This document shows, in pieces, positions 23,687 through 30,977 of a DNA stretch of 43,943 bases. Positions within the stretch are counted from its first letter, which is position 1. Each line of letters starts with the position of its first letter. A program made the position numbers and the translations under genes. A model generated the notes under the pieces. The model did not search any database. It saw nothing but the letters and a program-made list of their open reading frames with translations, and was not told the origin of the DNA. The stretch is from Bacteroidales bacterium. Lineage in GTDB: Bacteria > Bacteroidota > Bacteroidia > Bacteroidales > Paludibacteraceae. The stretch is from NCBI GenBank assembly GCA_021371875.1, contig JAJFVH010000103.1, positions 1 to 43,943 of the forward strand, written 5' to 3'.

Positions 23687-23749
23687 ATATTTGTAAATCA
23701 GATTTATATGTTTTATACTTACTTCTATTTATTTTGTACCATATTTGTA
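23687..23749 (+). repeat. Right-end pair of ATATTTGTA sites (arm-site candidate)
   Basis: ATATTTGTA at 23687-23695 and 23741-23749. The second copy is part of the 17-base string TTTGTACCATATTTGTA (23733-23749) that also lies at 265-281. The sites are 40-100 bases inside the right attachment repeat. Confidence 0.55.
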
Positions 23750-23789
23750 CATAAATTCCATAAATTACTGAATATCAATAGTGAAGAAT

Positions 23790-23807
23790 TTTGAAGAAGT
23801 AAAATAA
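23790..23807 (+). repeat. attR candidate (displaced dnaK 3' end)
   Basis: TTTGAAGAAGTAAA followed by aTAA; in frame it reads FEEVK-stop. Exact 14-base match to 128-141. Beyond it the chromosome resumes with what should be the original dnaK downstream sequence. Confidence 0.8.
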
Positions 23808-23855
23808 ATATATAGTTAATTAATTAATTGGTTAAATACGTAAATAGAAAAACTG

Positions 23856-23890
23856 ACCAACTTGATGTATTTTAAGTTGGTTTGTTTTTA
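23856..23890 (+). terminator. Probable original dnaK terminator, now orphaned
   Basis: ACCAACTT (23856-23863) and AAGTTGGT (23874-23881) form a stem with a 10-base loop, followed by TTGTTTTTATTTAT. There is no gene directly upstream except the displaced dnaK end about 50 bases away, which fits insertion between dnaK and its terminator. Confidence 0.6.
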
Positions 23891-24005
23891 TTTATATTTC
23901 TTATTGAGTTAAACACTTATCCGAATGACTTGAAATTATCGGATGAGTTAGAAACTTGTCTCGGCAACCAGTTTTCCTCTTGAAAAGAATGTTGGGTACA
24001 AGGAT

Positions 24006-24863
24006 TCACTCTTTTGTACCCAATTTTTTGATAACGGCAATAATATCTTCTTCTCCAAATTCTGCTTCGGCCACCTGAAAAGTTTGATATGCCATTTCAC
24101 CCAGAGGAGATTTTAAGCCACTTTGTTTTGCCAGACGTAAATCTTTGGCAATGTGTTTTAAGGCGAAGGCAGCATCAAAATTATTTTGCAAAATGGCATC
24201 GCCTTTGATTTTCATGTACACATTCCCCATGGCGCTGTTATGGATCACATCAAGCAAATCGTTGGTTTTTATACCGTTGTCATTGGCAAAAAGAACCACT
24301 TCCGAAAGTCCCTGGCTCATAATTCCCAACAGGGTATTTACGGCCAACTTTGCACTGTTTCCAGCGCCTGAACTGCCCATCCGGATGGTTAATTTGCTTA
24401 ACTGATCCAGAACGGGTTTCACTTGCAGGAAAACATCTTCATCACCGCCAACCATTACCACCAGTTCGCCACTTTCGGCTTGTTTCACACTTCCCGAAAC
24501 GGGTGCATCCAGGTACCGGTTGCCTTGCCTGCGGCAACATTCCGCCATCTCTTTGCTTATTCCCGGCGAAACCGTACTCATATTGATAATTATTTTAGCG
24601 GTAGCGTTGGAACTTAACAATCCCGCTGCGCCGTTGAAAATTTCACGTGTGGCATTATCATCGGAAACCATGATAATCAGCACATCCGTTTTATCCAACA
24701 GTTCCGCCGGTGACGAAGCTATTGTTGCACCCAATGCTGACAGGTTATTCCCTTTGCCTTTTGTGCGATTATATACATCCAGGGGATATCCGCCGGCTTG
24801 CAGCCGTGCCGACATGAGAATTCCCATTCTGCCAAGTCCTATCCAACCTATTTTTGTTTTCAA
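24006..24863 (-). CDS. NAD(P)-dependent beta-hydroxyacid dehydrogenase (HIBADH/GARR family)
   Basis: 285 residues. N-terminal Rossmann nucleotide-binding motif GWIGLGRMG (6-14); the family substrate-binding signature DAPVSGSVKQAESGELVVMVGG; and GNSAKLAVN, which carries the conserved catalytic Lys. The C-terminal helical domain follows. The family includes 3-hydroxyisobutyrate dehydrogenase, tartronate semialdehyde reductase and succinic/glyoxylate reductases; substrate cannot be fixed from sequence. It is the first chromosomal gene right of the element, facing it, and precedes an aldo/keto reductase gene on the same strand (124 bases apart). Confidence 0.85.
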   Translation of the reverse strand: MKTKIGWIGLGRMGILMSARLQAGGYPLDVYNRTKGKGNNLSALGATIASSPAELLDKTDVLIIMVSDDNATREIFNGAAGLLSSNATAKIIINMSTVSPGISKEMAECCRRQGNRYLDAPVSGSVKQAESGELVVMVGGDEDVFLQVKPVLDQLSKLTIRMGSSGAGNSAKLAVNTLLGIMSQGLSEVVLFANDNGIKTNDLLDVIHNSAMGNVYMKIKGDAILQNNFDAAFALKHIAKDLRLAKQSGLKSPLGEMAYQTFQVAEAEFGEEDIIAVIKKLGTKE

Positions 24864-24987
24864 TTTTTACTGTTTGTATTACACTTCAGAAAAAAAAATA
24901 TGTTGGAATTGAAATCTCCATTGCATAATTCGATGAAATATGCAAACCAGAAAAAATCAACGCCAACATACTGATATTGAAGTTTTG

Positions 24988-25983
24988 TTAACTAACCAAA
25001 ACCAATTTATTCAATTCGCTTGTAATAAAATTAAGTTCATTTTCGCTCAGGCTGATGTCCGATGCTTTTGCATTTTCAATAGCTTGCACTGCATTTCGCG
25101 CGCCTACCAATGTAATCGTGATGCCGGGCTGTTCAAGCGTCCAGCGGATGACCAACTGACCGAGAGTCGCATTTTTTTCATCGGCCAAAGGTTTTATTTT
25201 ATCTAAGAAGGCGGAAGTTCTTATCAGGTTTTCATCCTTAAAGAAATGAGCCGTGGCCCTGTGGTCGCCTTCGCCGAATTTGTATCCCGGTTTCATTTTA
25301 CCGGTTAGCAAGCCTCTTTCCAAAGGACTGTAAGCCAATATGGATTTTTGATTGTCGAGGCAATAAGGTACCACATCCGATTCAATGCCACGATTTACCA
25401 TGCTATAAGGCACCTGATTCGAAGCTAATTTCACGAATTTTTCCGCTTCTTTCATTTGTTCGACGTTATAGTTACAAACGCCGGCGTAACGTACTTTCCC
25501 TTGCTCAATAAGTTTTGTCACGGCTTCCATGGTTTCGCCTATCGGAGTGGTGGAGTCGGGCCAATGAATCTGGTACAAATCGATGTAATCGGTACGAAGT
25601 CTGCGCAAGCTGTCCTCGCATTCTTTTATAATATCTTCTTTACCGGAGTATTTGTAAATGTCAATATCCTTCCCCTGGTTGTCCTTGCTTTTGAAGAACA
25701 TATCGCCTTTGGCTACATCCCAACGCATGCCGTATTTGGTCAGGATTTGCACTTTGTCGCGTGGAATTCCTTTAAGTGCTTCGCCGATAATTTCCTCGCT
25801 GGTACCTTGCCCGTAAATGGGAGCGGTATCGATAGACGTAACACCAAAGTCGTAAGCCGCTTTTACTGCGTCCACTGAATCTTTCCGCTCCGTTCCGCCC
25901 CACATCCATCCACCGGCTGCCCAAGCGCCGAATGTTACTTCCGAAATCTTCAGGTCTGTTGTTCCTAATGTTCTGTAGTTCAT
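24988..25983 (-). CDS. Aldo/keto reductase
   Basis: 331 residues, a TIM-barrel NAD(P)H-dependent oxidoreductase. The catalytic tetrad is complete: Asp52 and Tyr57 in SIDTAPIYGQG, Lys83 in LTKYG and His140 in IDLYQIHWPD. The C-terminal cofactor-binding segment TITLVGARNAVQAIENAKA is also present. It likely reduces a sugar-type aldehyde or ketone. The gene lies downstream of a divergent-type palindrome region and is followed by the hydroxyacid dehydrogenase gene; a joint carbohydrate role is plausible. The AraC regulator gene upstream is on the same strand. Confidence 0.9.
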   Translation of the reverse strand: MNYRTLGTTDLKISEVTFGAWAAGGWMWGGTERKDSVDAVKAAYDFGVTSIDTAPIYGQGTSEEIIGEALKGIPRDKVQILTKYGMRWDVAKGDMFFKSKDNQGKDIDIYKYSGKEDIIKECEDSLRRLRTDYIDLYQIHWPDSTTPIGETMEAVTKLIEQGKVRYAGVCNYNVEQMKEAEKFVKLASNQVPYSMVNRGIESDVVPYCLDNQKSILAYSPLERGLLTGKMKPGYKFGEGDHRATAHFFKDENLIRTSAFLDKIKPLADEKNATLGQLVIRWTLEQPGITITLVGARNAVQAIENAKASDISLSENELNFITSELNKLVLVS

Positions 25984-26046
25984 TTCTTTTTAATTGATTG
26001 AGTTAAATAATTGTTTTTTATACGGGATTTTTTTATTCTAATATCC

Positions 26047-26076
26047 AAACGGTTTTGGTATAAATAATCACCGTTT
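26047..26076. promoter_or_regulatory. Inverted repeat upstream of the aldo/keto reductase gene
   Basis: AAACGGT (26047-26053) and ACCGTTT (26070-26076) form a perfect 7-base inverted repeat 16 bases apart; CCAAA-CGGT-TTTGG also forms a compact palindrome at the left half. It could be a regulator site, perhaps for the adjacent AraC protein. Confidence 0.3.
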
Positions 26077-26156
26077 TGATTCATGTTGCAAATTTCTCTA
26101 AAAAAAACCAACCTGACTATTCTTTCCGATTCAAAATAGTTGACTTTACGGGTTAT

Positions 26157-27041
26157 TTATGCGATTTTTTGGCTCTTTATCCTGTCGTCGCTCGGAGACA
26201 TGTTGTAAACGGATTTATATAACCGTGAAAAATGGGATACATTCTCGAAACCTGTCTGGTAACAAATATCAGCAATGGGAATGGACGTGGACAAAATCAA
26301 TTCGCGGGCTTTTGTCATCCGTTTAGCGCGTATCCACTCGGCAGGTGTGATTTGATAAATAGCCTGAAAATCCCTGCGAAAACCCGAAAGGCTTCTTCCC
26401 GATAAATAAGCCAAATCCGATAATGAAACCGGATTCATGTAATTTTCTTCCATCACGCGAATAATGTCGGTCCGTACCTGTTGTTTTACCTGTATTAATT
26501 GCAGCAACAAATTCTTGTCGGTGTTGGCAAGGTCGTATAGCAGTTCCAGCATTTTAATCCGCACCAAGCCGGCGTCTATTTCGTTGGGATCGCGGAAATA
26601 CGGTTTTATTGATTCAAGGAATCTTAACAGCCTTTCGCCGAAAGGTTTTACCGTGATTTGTACTTTCTCGATGGTGACCAGTGACTTAATAGAGTTCATG
26701 CGAATAAAATCCAACAGGAACTCTTCTTTTAAGAAAAACATGATACTCTCGTAGGCGAAATCTTTGTCGGCATTCCCTTGTTTGTGCGACTCCACGCAGA
26801 TGGATTTTTTCAACAGGATCATCTCGTTTTTGTTCACCGTGTAATTGGTGTTCCCAACCCGGAAATGGTGTGTGCCTTCCAAAACAAACAACAATAAATG
26901 ATCTTCAAGGAACATGTTGGTTTTCAGGTCATGTGCTTGTGTGCAGGATTCAATAATGGAGACTCCGTTTAGTTGAAGCCTGCTGTGGCAATACGGAATT
27001 TCGCATAATTCGTTGGGGACTTTAATCGCTTTCATTTTCAT
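26157..27041 (-). CDS. AraC family transcriptional regulator
   Basis: 294 residues. An N-terminal cupin-like sensing domain (about 15-165, LFVLEGTHHFRVGNTNYTV) is followed by a C-terminal pair of HTH motifs (about 190-285): MNPVSLSDLAYLSGRSLSGFRRDFQ and IPIADICYQTGFENVSHFSRLYK, with the AraC signature. The start could also be the second Met two codons on. A TACATTTG -7 box reading leftward lies at 27158-27165. It likely controls the flanking aldo/keto reductase genes in response to a small molecule. Confidence 0.88.
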   Translation of the reverse strand: MKMKAIKVPNELCEIPYCHSRLQLNGVSIIESCTQAHDLKTNMFLEDHLLLFVLEGTHHFRVGNTNYTVNKNEMILLKKSICVESHKQGNADKDFAYESIMFFLKEEFLLDFIRMNSIKSLVTIEKVQITVKPFGERLLRFLESIKPYFRDPNEIDAGLVRIKMLELLYDLANTDKNLLLQLIQVKQQVRTDIIRVMEENYMNPVSLSDLAYLSGRSLSGFRRDFQAIYQITPAEWIRAKRMTKARELILSTSIPIADICYQTGFENVSHFSRLYKSVYNMSPSDDRIKSQKIA

Positions 27042-27423
27042 TCACTTATTTTATTTTGCTGTTTTTACAATCCGAATTCCATCTTTCATAAAATGGCTAT
27101 ATTCGGATATAGAAATACCTGATCTTATTTAATCGTATCCGAAGATTATTAACGTTACAAATGTACTTAAAGTTTAAAACAATATGACTTTCCGAGTCAA
27201 TGAATTGTTTTTTTTCTTTCCGGACGATAGATCGACACAACAGGATTTCCGGGAAAACACAATCTTATAAAAAACAGGGTTGTTTATTTTTCCAATCACC
27301 AATCCTGACCGAATGATCTTTACTTTCTCAACAAAACTTTTTTTCCAACAAAAGGAATTACATTTATTATTTTCATATATTTGCAGTCTCTCAAATCGTT
27401 CTGCTTACAAAACACAAATCATC
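27042..27423. other. Divergent promoter region between araC-type and AKR-like genes
   Basis: No coding signal. It contains a leftward -7 box TACATTTG (27158-27165, minus strand) for the AraC gene and a rightward -7 box TATATTTG (27376-27383), placed 41 bases before the ATG at 27424. The open frame from 27280 has no coding character before 27424. Confidence 0.6.
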
Positions 27424-28356
27424 ATGGCTTCAATGAACAAACCCAATCAATCGACACTTCTTACCGACCTGACTCCTTACATTTACGGCACGACGCGTCT
27501 TGGCGACGATAAAATTCCGTTCTCCGAACGAATTAAGATGGCACGCACGGCAATGGAAACAGGTGTGTGGTTTCATGCCAGCAACCAATACAACAATGCG
27601 CATCAAGTTTTGCGCGCGGCTTTTGATGAAGACAGGACAAAAATTCCGAAACTTATCGTTAAACTTGAAGGTAACTCCATCAGCGAGCTGCACAAAGACT
27701 TGCACAACAATCTGGAACCACTTGGATTGGAAAACCTTGAAATAGGACAACTTTGTTTGGGCACAGGCGAACTTGCCCGTGACTTTGCCAATGGAGGAGA
27801 ATGTTATTGGGAATTTGTACGCATCAAGGCGGAAGGCCTTGTAAACAGGTTTGTTCTGGAAGTTTTCCCCTGGACATCGGGAACGGCCCTTCAGGCTTTA
27901 AAAGCTGGTTATCCTGAAGGTGTTGTGGATGGATATATTTATTATCTGAATCCGCTACAACGTTTTGCCAGCAATGAACTGTGGGAATTGCTAAACGAAC
28001 GGAAAGAAGCACAGATTGCCCTGCGAACAGTAGCTGGCGGCCCGGTTCACTGGTTACGCGATGTACCCGGCGTAGCATGGAAAGAATATTTACAAAAGAG
28101 AGCCGTGAAGATTGCTCCGATTTTTGAACGCTCAGGAGTGGAAAACTGGACCGAATTCTGTGTCCGTTTCGCTTTCAGTTTTGAAAATATACGTGCTACT
28201 GTAGGCGCCACCAGTCACGCTGAAAATCTGAACGAGTTTTTGAATGCTTCGAAACATATTCAGCCATTACCGACCGGCATTATTGATGAAATCACACGCT
28301 TACAATATCGCTGGTCCGACGAAACGGACATGCATGCCGAAGCCTGGACAATGTAA
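27424..28356 (+). CDS. Aldo/keto-reductase-like protein with altered catalytic residues
   Basis: 310 residues from the ATG at 27424; the longer open frame (from 27280) runs through the promoter and is rejected. The fold pattern is AKR-like (TIM barrel; YGTTRLGDDK start, GVWFHASNQYNNA, IPKLIVKLEG, LEIGQLCLG, C-terminal FENIRATVGATSHAENLNEFL). Compared with a normal AKR, the catalytic Asp position is His51 and the His position is Cys111, while Tyr56 and Lys80 remain. It may be a non-redox enzyme or a binding protein. It is transcribed away from the AraC regulator, which suggests regulation by it. Confidence 0.7.
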   Translation: MASMNKPNQSTLLTDLTPYIYGTTRLGDDKIPFSERIKMARTAMETGVWFHASNQYNNAHQVLRAAFDEDRTKIPKLIVKLEGNSISELHKDLHNNLEPLGLENLEIGQLCLGTGELARDFANGGECYWEFVRIKAEGLVNRFVLEVFPWTSGTALQALKAGYPEGVVDGYIYYLNPLQRFASNELWELLNERKEAQIALRTVAGGPVHWLRDVPGVAWKEYLQKRAVKIAPIFERSGVENWTEFCVRFAFSFENIRATVGATSHAENLNEFLNASKHIQPLPTGIIDEITRLQYRWSDETDMHAEAWTM

Positions 28357-28775
28357 AATACTGATACAATAATTTGGGAATACAGGGGGATAAAGAAGAG
28401 ATGAAATCGTTCAGTATGGTTTCACCTTTTTCCCCGAGCCCGCTAAAGTACCACTTCCTCCACAACAAGTTAAACTTCTTTGCGTATAAACGAGATTAAT
28501 CATCTCCGGTTTTCATTTAAAACCGCCTGATTTCAGTGGGCAAGGAAATATAAATTTCTACATTCAGGTTTCCTGTTTTTTATCAGAATAAAATTTTTCA
28601 CCCCAAAATAATCACGTTCTGTAATCATTTTTTAGAAAAAAATCATACTTTTGCAATTGAAATACCGGACACTTATCAATCCAACCGATTCTGCTCCTGA
28701 CGGTAAATACCTAAGGATATCCAAAGATAATTCTGTTGGTAGACAACCGGAAATTCTAATCTTAAATAATAAATT
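28357..28775 (+). other. Intergenic region with promoter for the TolB-like gene
   Basis: No convincing gene. TACTTTTG at 28646-28653 is a perfect TAnnTTTG -7 box with a T-rich stretch (28627-28633) about 19 bases upstream; RNA would start near 28660, leaving a leader of about 115 bases. A weak AGGAAA/TTTCCT hairpin with a T run near 28543-28579 could terminate the upstream gene. Confidence 0.5.
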
Positions 28776-30299
28776 ATGACGAAAAAAACGCTACATCATA
28801 TCAGCTTACCACTTATCATCCTCGCTATGTTGTATCCAAATTCTATCTCAGCGCAAACGCTGAACAAACAACTCGGTATTTTTGAAGGTCATTCCGATGT
28901 TGGCAACGTGCAACTCCCTGGTTCTGCAACTTATGACGCAGAAAAACAAGAATACACCATTCAAGGGTCGGGTACAAATATTTGGTTTGGCAGTGATGAA
29001 TTTCATTATTTATGGAAAAAAATCAAAGGTGATTTCATTCTCACCGCTCAGGTTGAATTTGTTGGAAAAGGCGTTGAAGCCCACCGTAAAATCGGATGGA
29101 TGGTTCGCCAGTCGCTCGAGCCGAATGCTCCTCAAATCAGCGCCATGATTCATGGAGATGAACTTACTTCACTTCAGTATCGCCACAAAACAGGTGCCGA
29201 CATGGAAGAAAAACGCATGAATATCCAGGGTCCTGACGTCGTGCAACTCGTACGCAAAGGCAATACCTACATTATGTCTGTAACTCATTGGGGCGAAACT
29301 TTCGTATCGGAACAAGTGACCGATTCAACCATTGCCGATGAGGCTTACATTGGTTTATTTATTTGCGCGCATAATCCCAAAGTTTCTGAAAAAGCTGTTT
29401 TCAAAAACGTAAGAATTGAAATTCCGGCAAGTGCAAGTCTTGTTCCTTATACCGATTATATCGGCAGCAATCTCGAAACGATGGATGTGGCGACAGGCGC
29501 ACGAAAAATCCTGTATCAGGTACCCTATTCCATTCAGGCTCCAAACTGGACTCCGGATGGAAAAACATTGATTTTTAATAGTAAAGGTTTGCTTTATAAT
29601 TTCGATCTGGCTACAGGTAAACCTTCACTACTCAATACCGGTTTTGCCAATAATAACAACAACGACCACGTCCTGTCTTTCGACGGAAAACTGATCGGGA
29701 TCAGCCACCACAGCGCCGACGATAAAGGCCAGTCCGTTGTATATTATCTGCCCGCAACCGGAGGCAAACCTACGCGTGTAACGTCACTAAGTCCTTCATA
29801 TTTCCATGGATGGTCGCCCGACAAAGAATTTCTCATTTATACAGGTGGGCGAAATAATCAGTTTGATATTTATAAAATTTCGGTGGAAGGCGGAAAAGAG
29901 GTACAACTAACCAATACCAAAGGCTTGGACGATGGTTCGGAATTTACACCCGACGGAAAATACATTTATTTCAATTCCACCCGTGCCGGCAACATGCAAA
30001 TATGGCGTATGAAGCCGGATGGAAGCGAACAGGAACAAGTCACTTTCGACACTTTGAACAATTGGTTCCCTCACGTTTCACCCGATGGCAAGTCGATAGT
30101 TTTCATTACGTTTCTCAATGATGTAAAACCGGACGATCATCCTTTTTACAAACATGTTTACCTGCGGATGATGCCGATCAGCGGAGGTGAACCAAAAGTA
30201 ATCGCTTATTTGTACGGAGGACAGGGAACCATCAATGTTCCGTCATGGTCACCAGACAGTAAGAGTATCGCTTTTGTAAGCAATACCGATTTAAAATAA
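28776..30299 (+). CDS. Exported TolB-like beta-propeller protein with N-terminal jelly-roll domain
   Basis: 507 residues. Signal peptide about 1-26 (PNSISAQ). Residues about 30-215 look like a LamG/DUF1349-type beta-sandwich (GSGTNIWFGSDEFHYLWKKIKGDF, GWMVRQSLEPNAPQISAMIHG). Residues about 225-505 hold WD40-like/TolB repeats: APNWTPDGKTLIFNSKG, HGWSPDKEFLIYTGGR, GSEFTPDGKYIYFNSTR, FPHVSPDGKSIVFIT and VPSWSPDSKSIAFVS. Probably periplasmic; many homologues sit in carbohydrate-utilisation regions. The following flavodoxin-fold gene is 43 bases away, so an operon is likely. Confidence 0.8.
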   Translation: MTKKTLHHISLPLIILAMLYPNSISAQTLNKQLGIFEGHSDVGNVQLPGSATYDAEKQEYTIQGSGTNIWFGSDEFHYLWKKIKGDFILTAQVEFVGKGVEAHRKIGWMVRQSLEPNAPQISAMIHGDELTSLQYRHKTGADMEEKRMNIQGPDVVQLVRKGNTYIMSVTHWGETFVSEQVTDSTIADEAYIGLFICAHNPKVSEKAVFKNVRIEIPASASLVPYTDYIGSNLETMDVATGARKILYQVPYSIQAPNWTPDGKTLIFNSKGLLYNFDLATGKPSLLNTGFANNNNNDHVLSFDGKLIGISHHSADDKGQSVVYYLPATGGKPTRVTSLSPSYFHGWSPDKEFLIYTGGRNNQFDIYKISVEGGKEVQLTNTKGLDDGSEFTPDGKYIYFNSTRAGNMQIWRMKPDGSEQEQVTFDTLNNWFPHVSPDGKSIVFITFLNDVKPDDHPFYKHVYLRMMPISGGEPKVIAYLYGGQGTINVPSWSPDSKSIAFVSNTDLK

Positions 30300-30342
30300 G
30301 CAAGTGCTAACCAATAGGTTATCTGAAGATAGAAGTAGAAAA

Positions 30343-30918
30343 ATGAATATACTCGGCATTTCCGGCAGTCCTAATTCAGAGGGGAATACTGCGTATGCAG
30401 TGCAATATGCTTTAAATATTTTAAAGAAAAGCGATTTTGCAACAAAGTACATCTCGTTGGCAGGCAAAGAAATAAAACCTTGCATCGCATGTTGGAATTG
30501 CGCTACAGACCGGGAGTGTGTTTTACAAGATGACATGCAGGAAATTTACGAAGCCCTGCGTTGGTGCGATGCCGTAATCATTGGTTCGCCGGTATATTTC
30601 GGCATGGTATCCGGTCCGCTGAAAACCATGATGGACCGCTGTATCGTGTTTCGCCCGAGTTATGATTTTCCGCTCGAATTATCAGGGAAAACCGGTTGCG
30701 CTATAGCCTGTGGTAATTTCCGTAACGGCGGACAGGAAACCACGATCCAAAACATACATACTTTTTTGTTACAACAAAACATGAAAGTGATTAATGATGG
30801 TTTCGGGTTCAGTCATGCCGGCGGGACTATAGTCGGAACGGCAAAAGAGGATAGCCTTGGATTGGAGACAATTGATAATCTGGCAAATAATCTGAGAATA
30901 TCATTGGAACAAATTTAA
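30343..30918 (+). CDS. NAD(P)H-dependent FMN reductase / iron-sulfur flavoprotein-like
   Basis: 191 residues from the ATG at 30343; the GTG-type frame 13 codons upstream adds only a non-conserved tail. The flavodoxin-like FMN-binding start ILGISGSPNSEGNT (2-15) is followed by the Cys-rich CIACWNC...C segment (about 46-60), SPVYFGMVSGPLKTMMDR (phosphate/isoalloxazine contact region) and a C-terminal helix. The cysteine pattern matches multimeric flavodoxin WrbA-like or iron-sulfur flavoproteins. Electron donor and substrate are unknown. It lies between a TolB-like and a GH3 gene on the same strand. Confidence 0.82.
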   Translation: MNILGISGSPNSEGNTAYAVQYALNILKKSDFATKYISLAGKEIKPCIACWNCATDRECVLQDDMQEIYEALRWCDAVIIGSPVYFGMVSGPLKTMMDRCIVFRPSYDFPLELSGKTGCAIACGNFRNGGQETTIQNIHTFLLQQNMKVINDGFGFSHAGGTIVGTAKEDSLGLETIDNLANNLRISLEQI

Positions 30919-30977
30919 GCTCAAATAACAACTTACTAACATAATTTTATAACAATAATCTTATAGACGATATACGC

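Larger units (their letters stand above)
128..23807. mobile_element. Integrative element in the 3' end of dnaK (about 23.7 kb)
   Basis: Bounded by a direct repeat: TTTGAAGAAGTAAA then g-TAA at 128-145, and the same 14 bases then a-TAA at 23790-23807. A tyrosine recombinase and an HTH/excisionase-like gene lie directly inside the left end. The 9-mer ATATTTGTA occurs twice near each end (262, 273; 23687, 23741). Contents in order: recombination genes, cobalamin-uptake cargo, nrdDG, HTH regulators, BT4734-like and DUF3987 replication genes, GC-rich non-coding DNA, lysis-like cassette. No relaxase, conjugation or virion structural gene is visible, so the transfer route is unknown; a phage satellite or a mobilizable element both fit. 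The boundaries are inferred from the repeat, not from an empty-site comparison. Confidence 0.8.

Noticed and set aside
128-23807. Relaxase, conjugation, capsid or terminase genes in the element
   Set aside because: Searched by motif in all sizeable frames and not found, so the element is not called an ICE or a complete prophage.
27280-27423. 48-codon N-terminal extension of the AKR-like gene
   Set aside because: It crosses the TATATTTG promoter box at 27376 and has no conserved residues; the ATG at 27424 was chosen.
28401-28499. Short frame MKSFSMVSPFSPSPLK in the gap before the TolB-like gene
   Set aside because: No start signal, terminator or conserved feature; consistent with chance.
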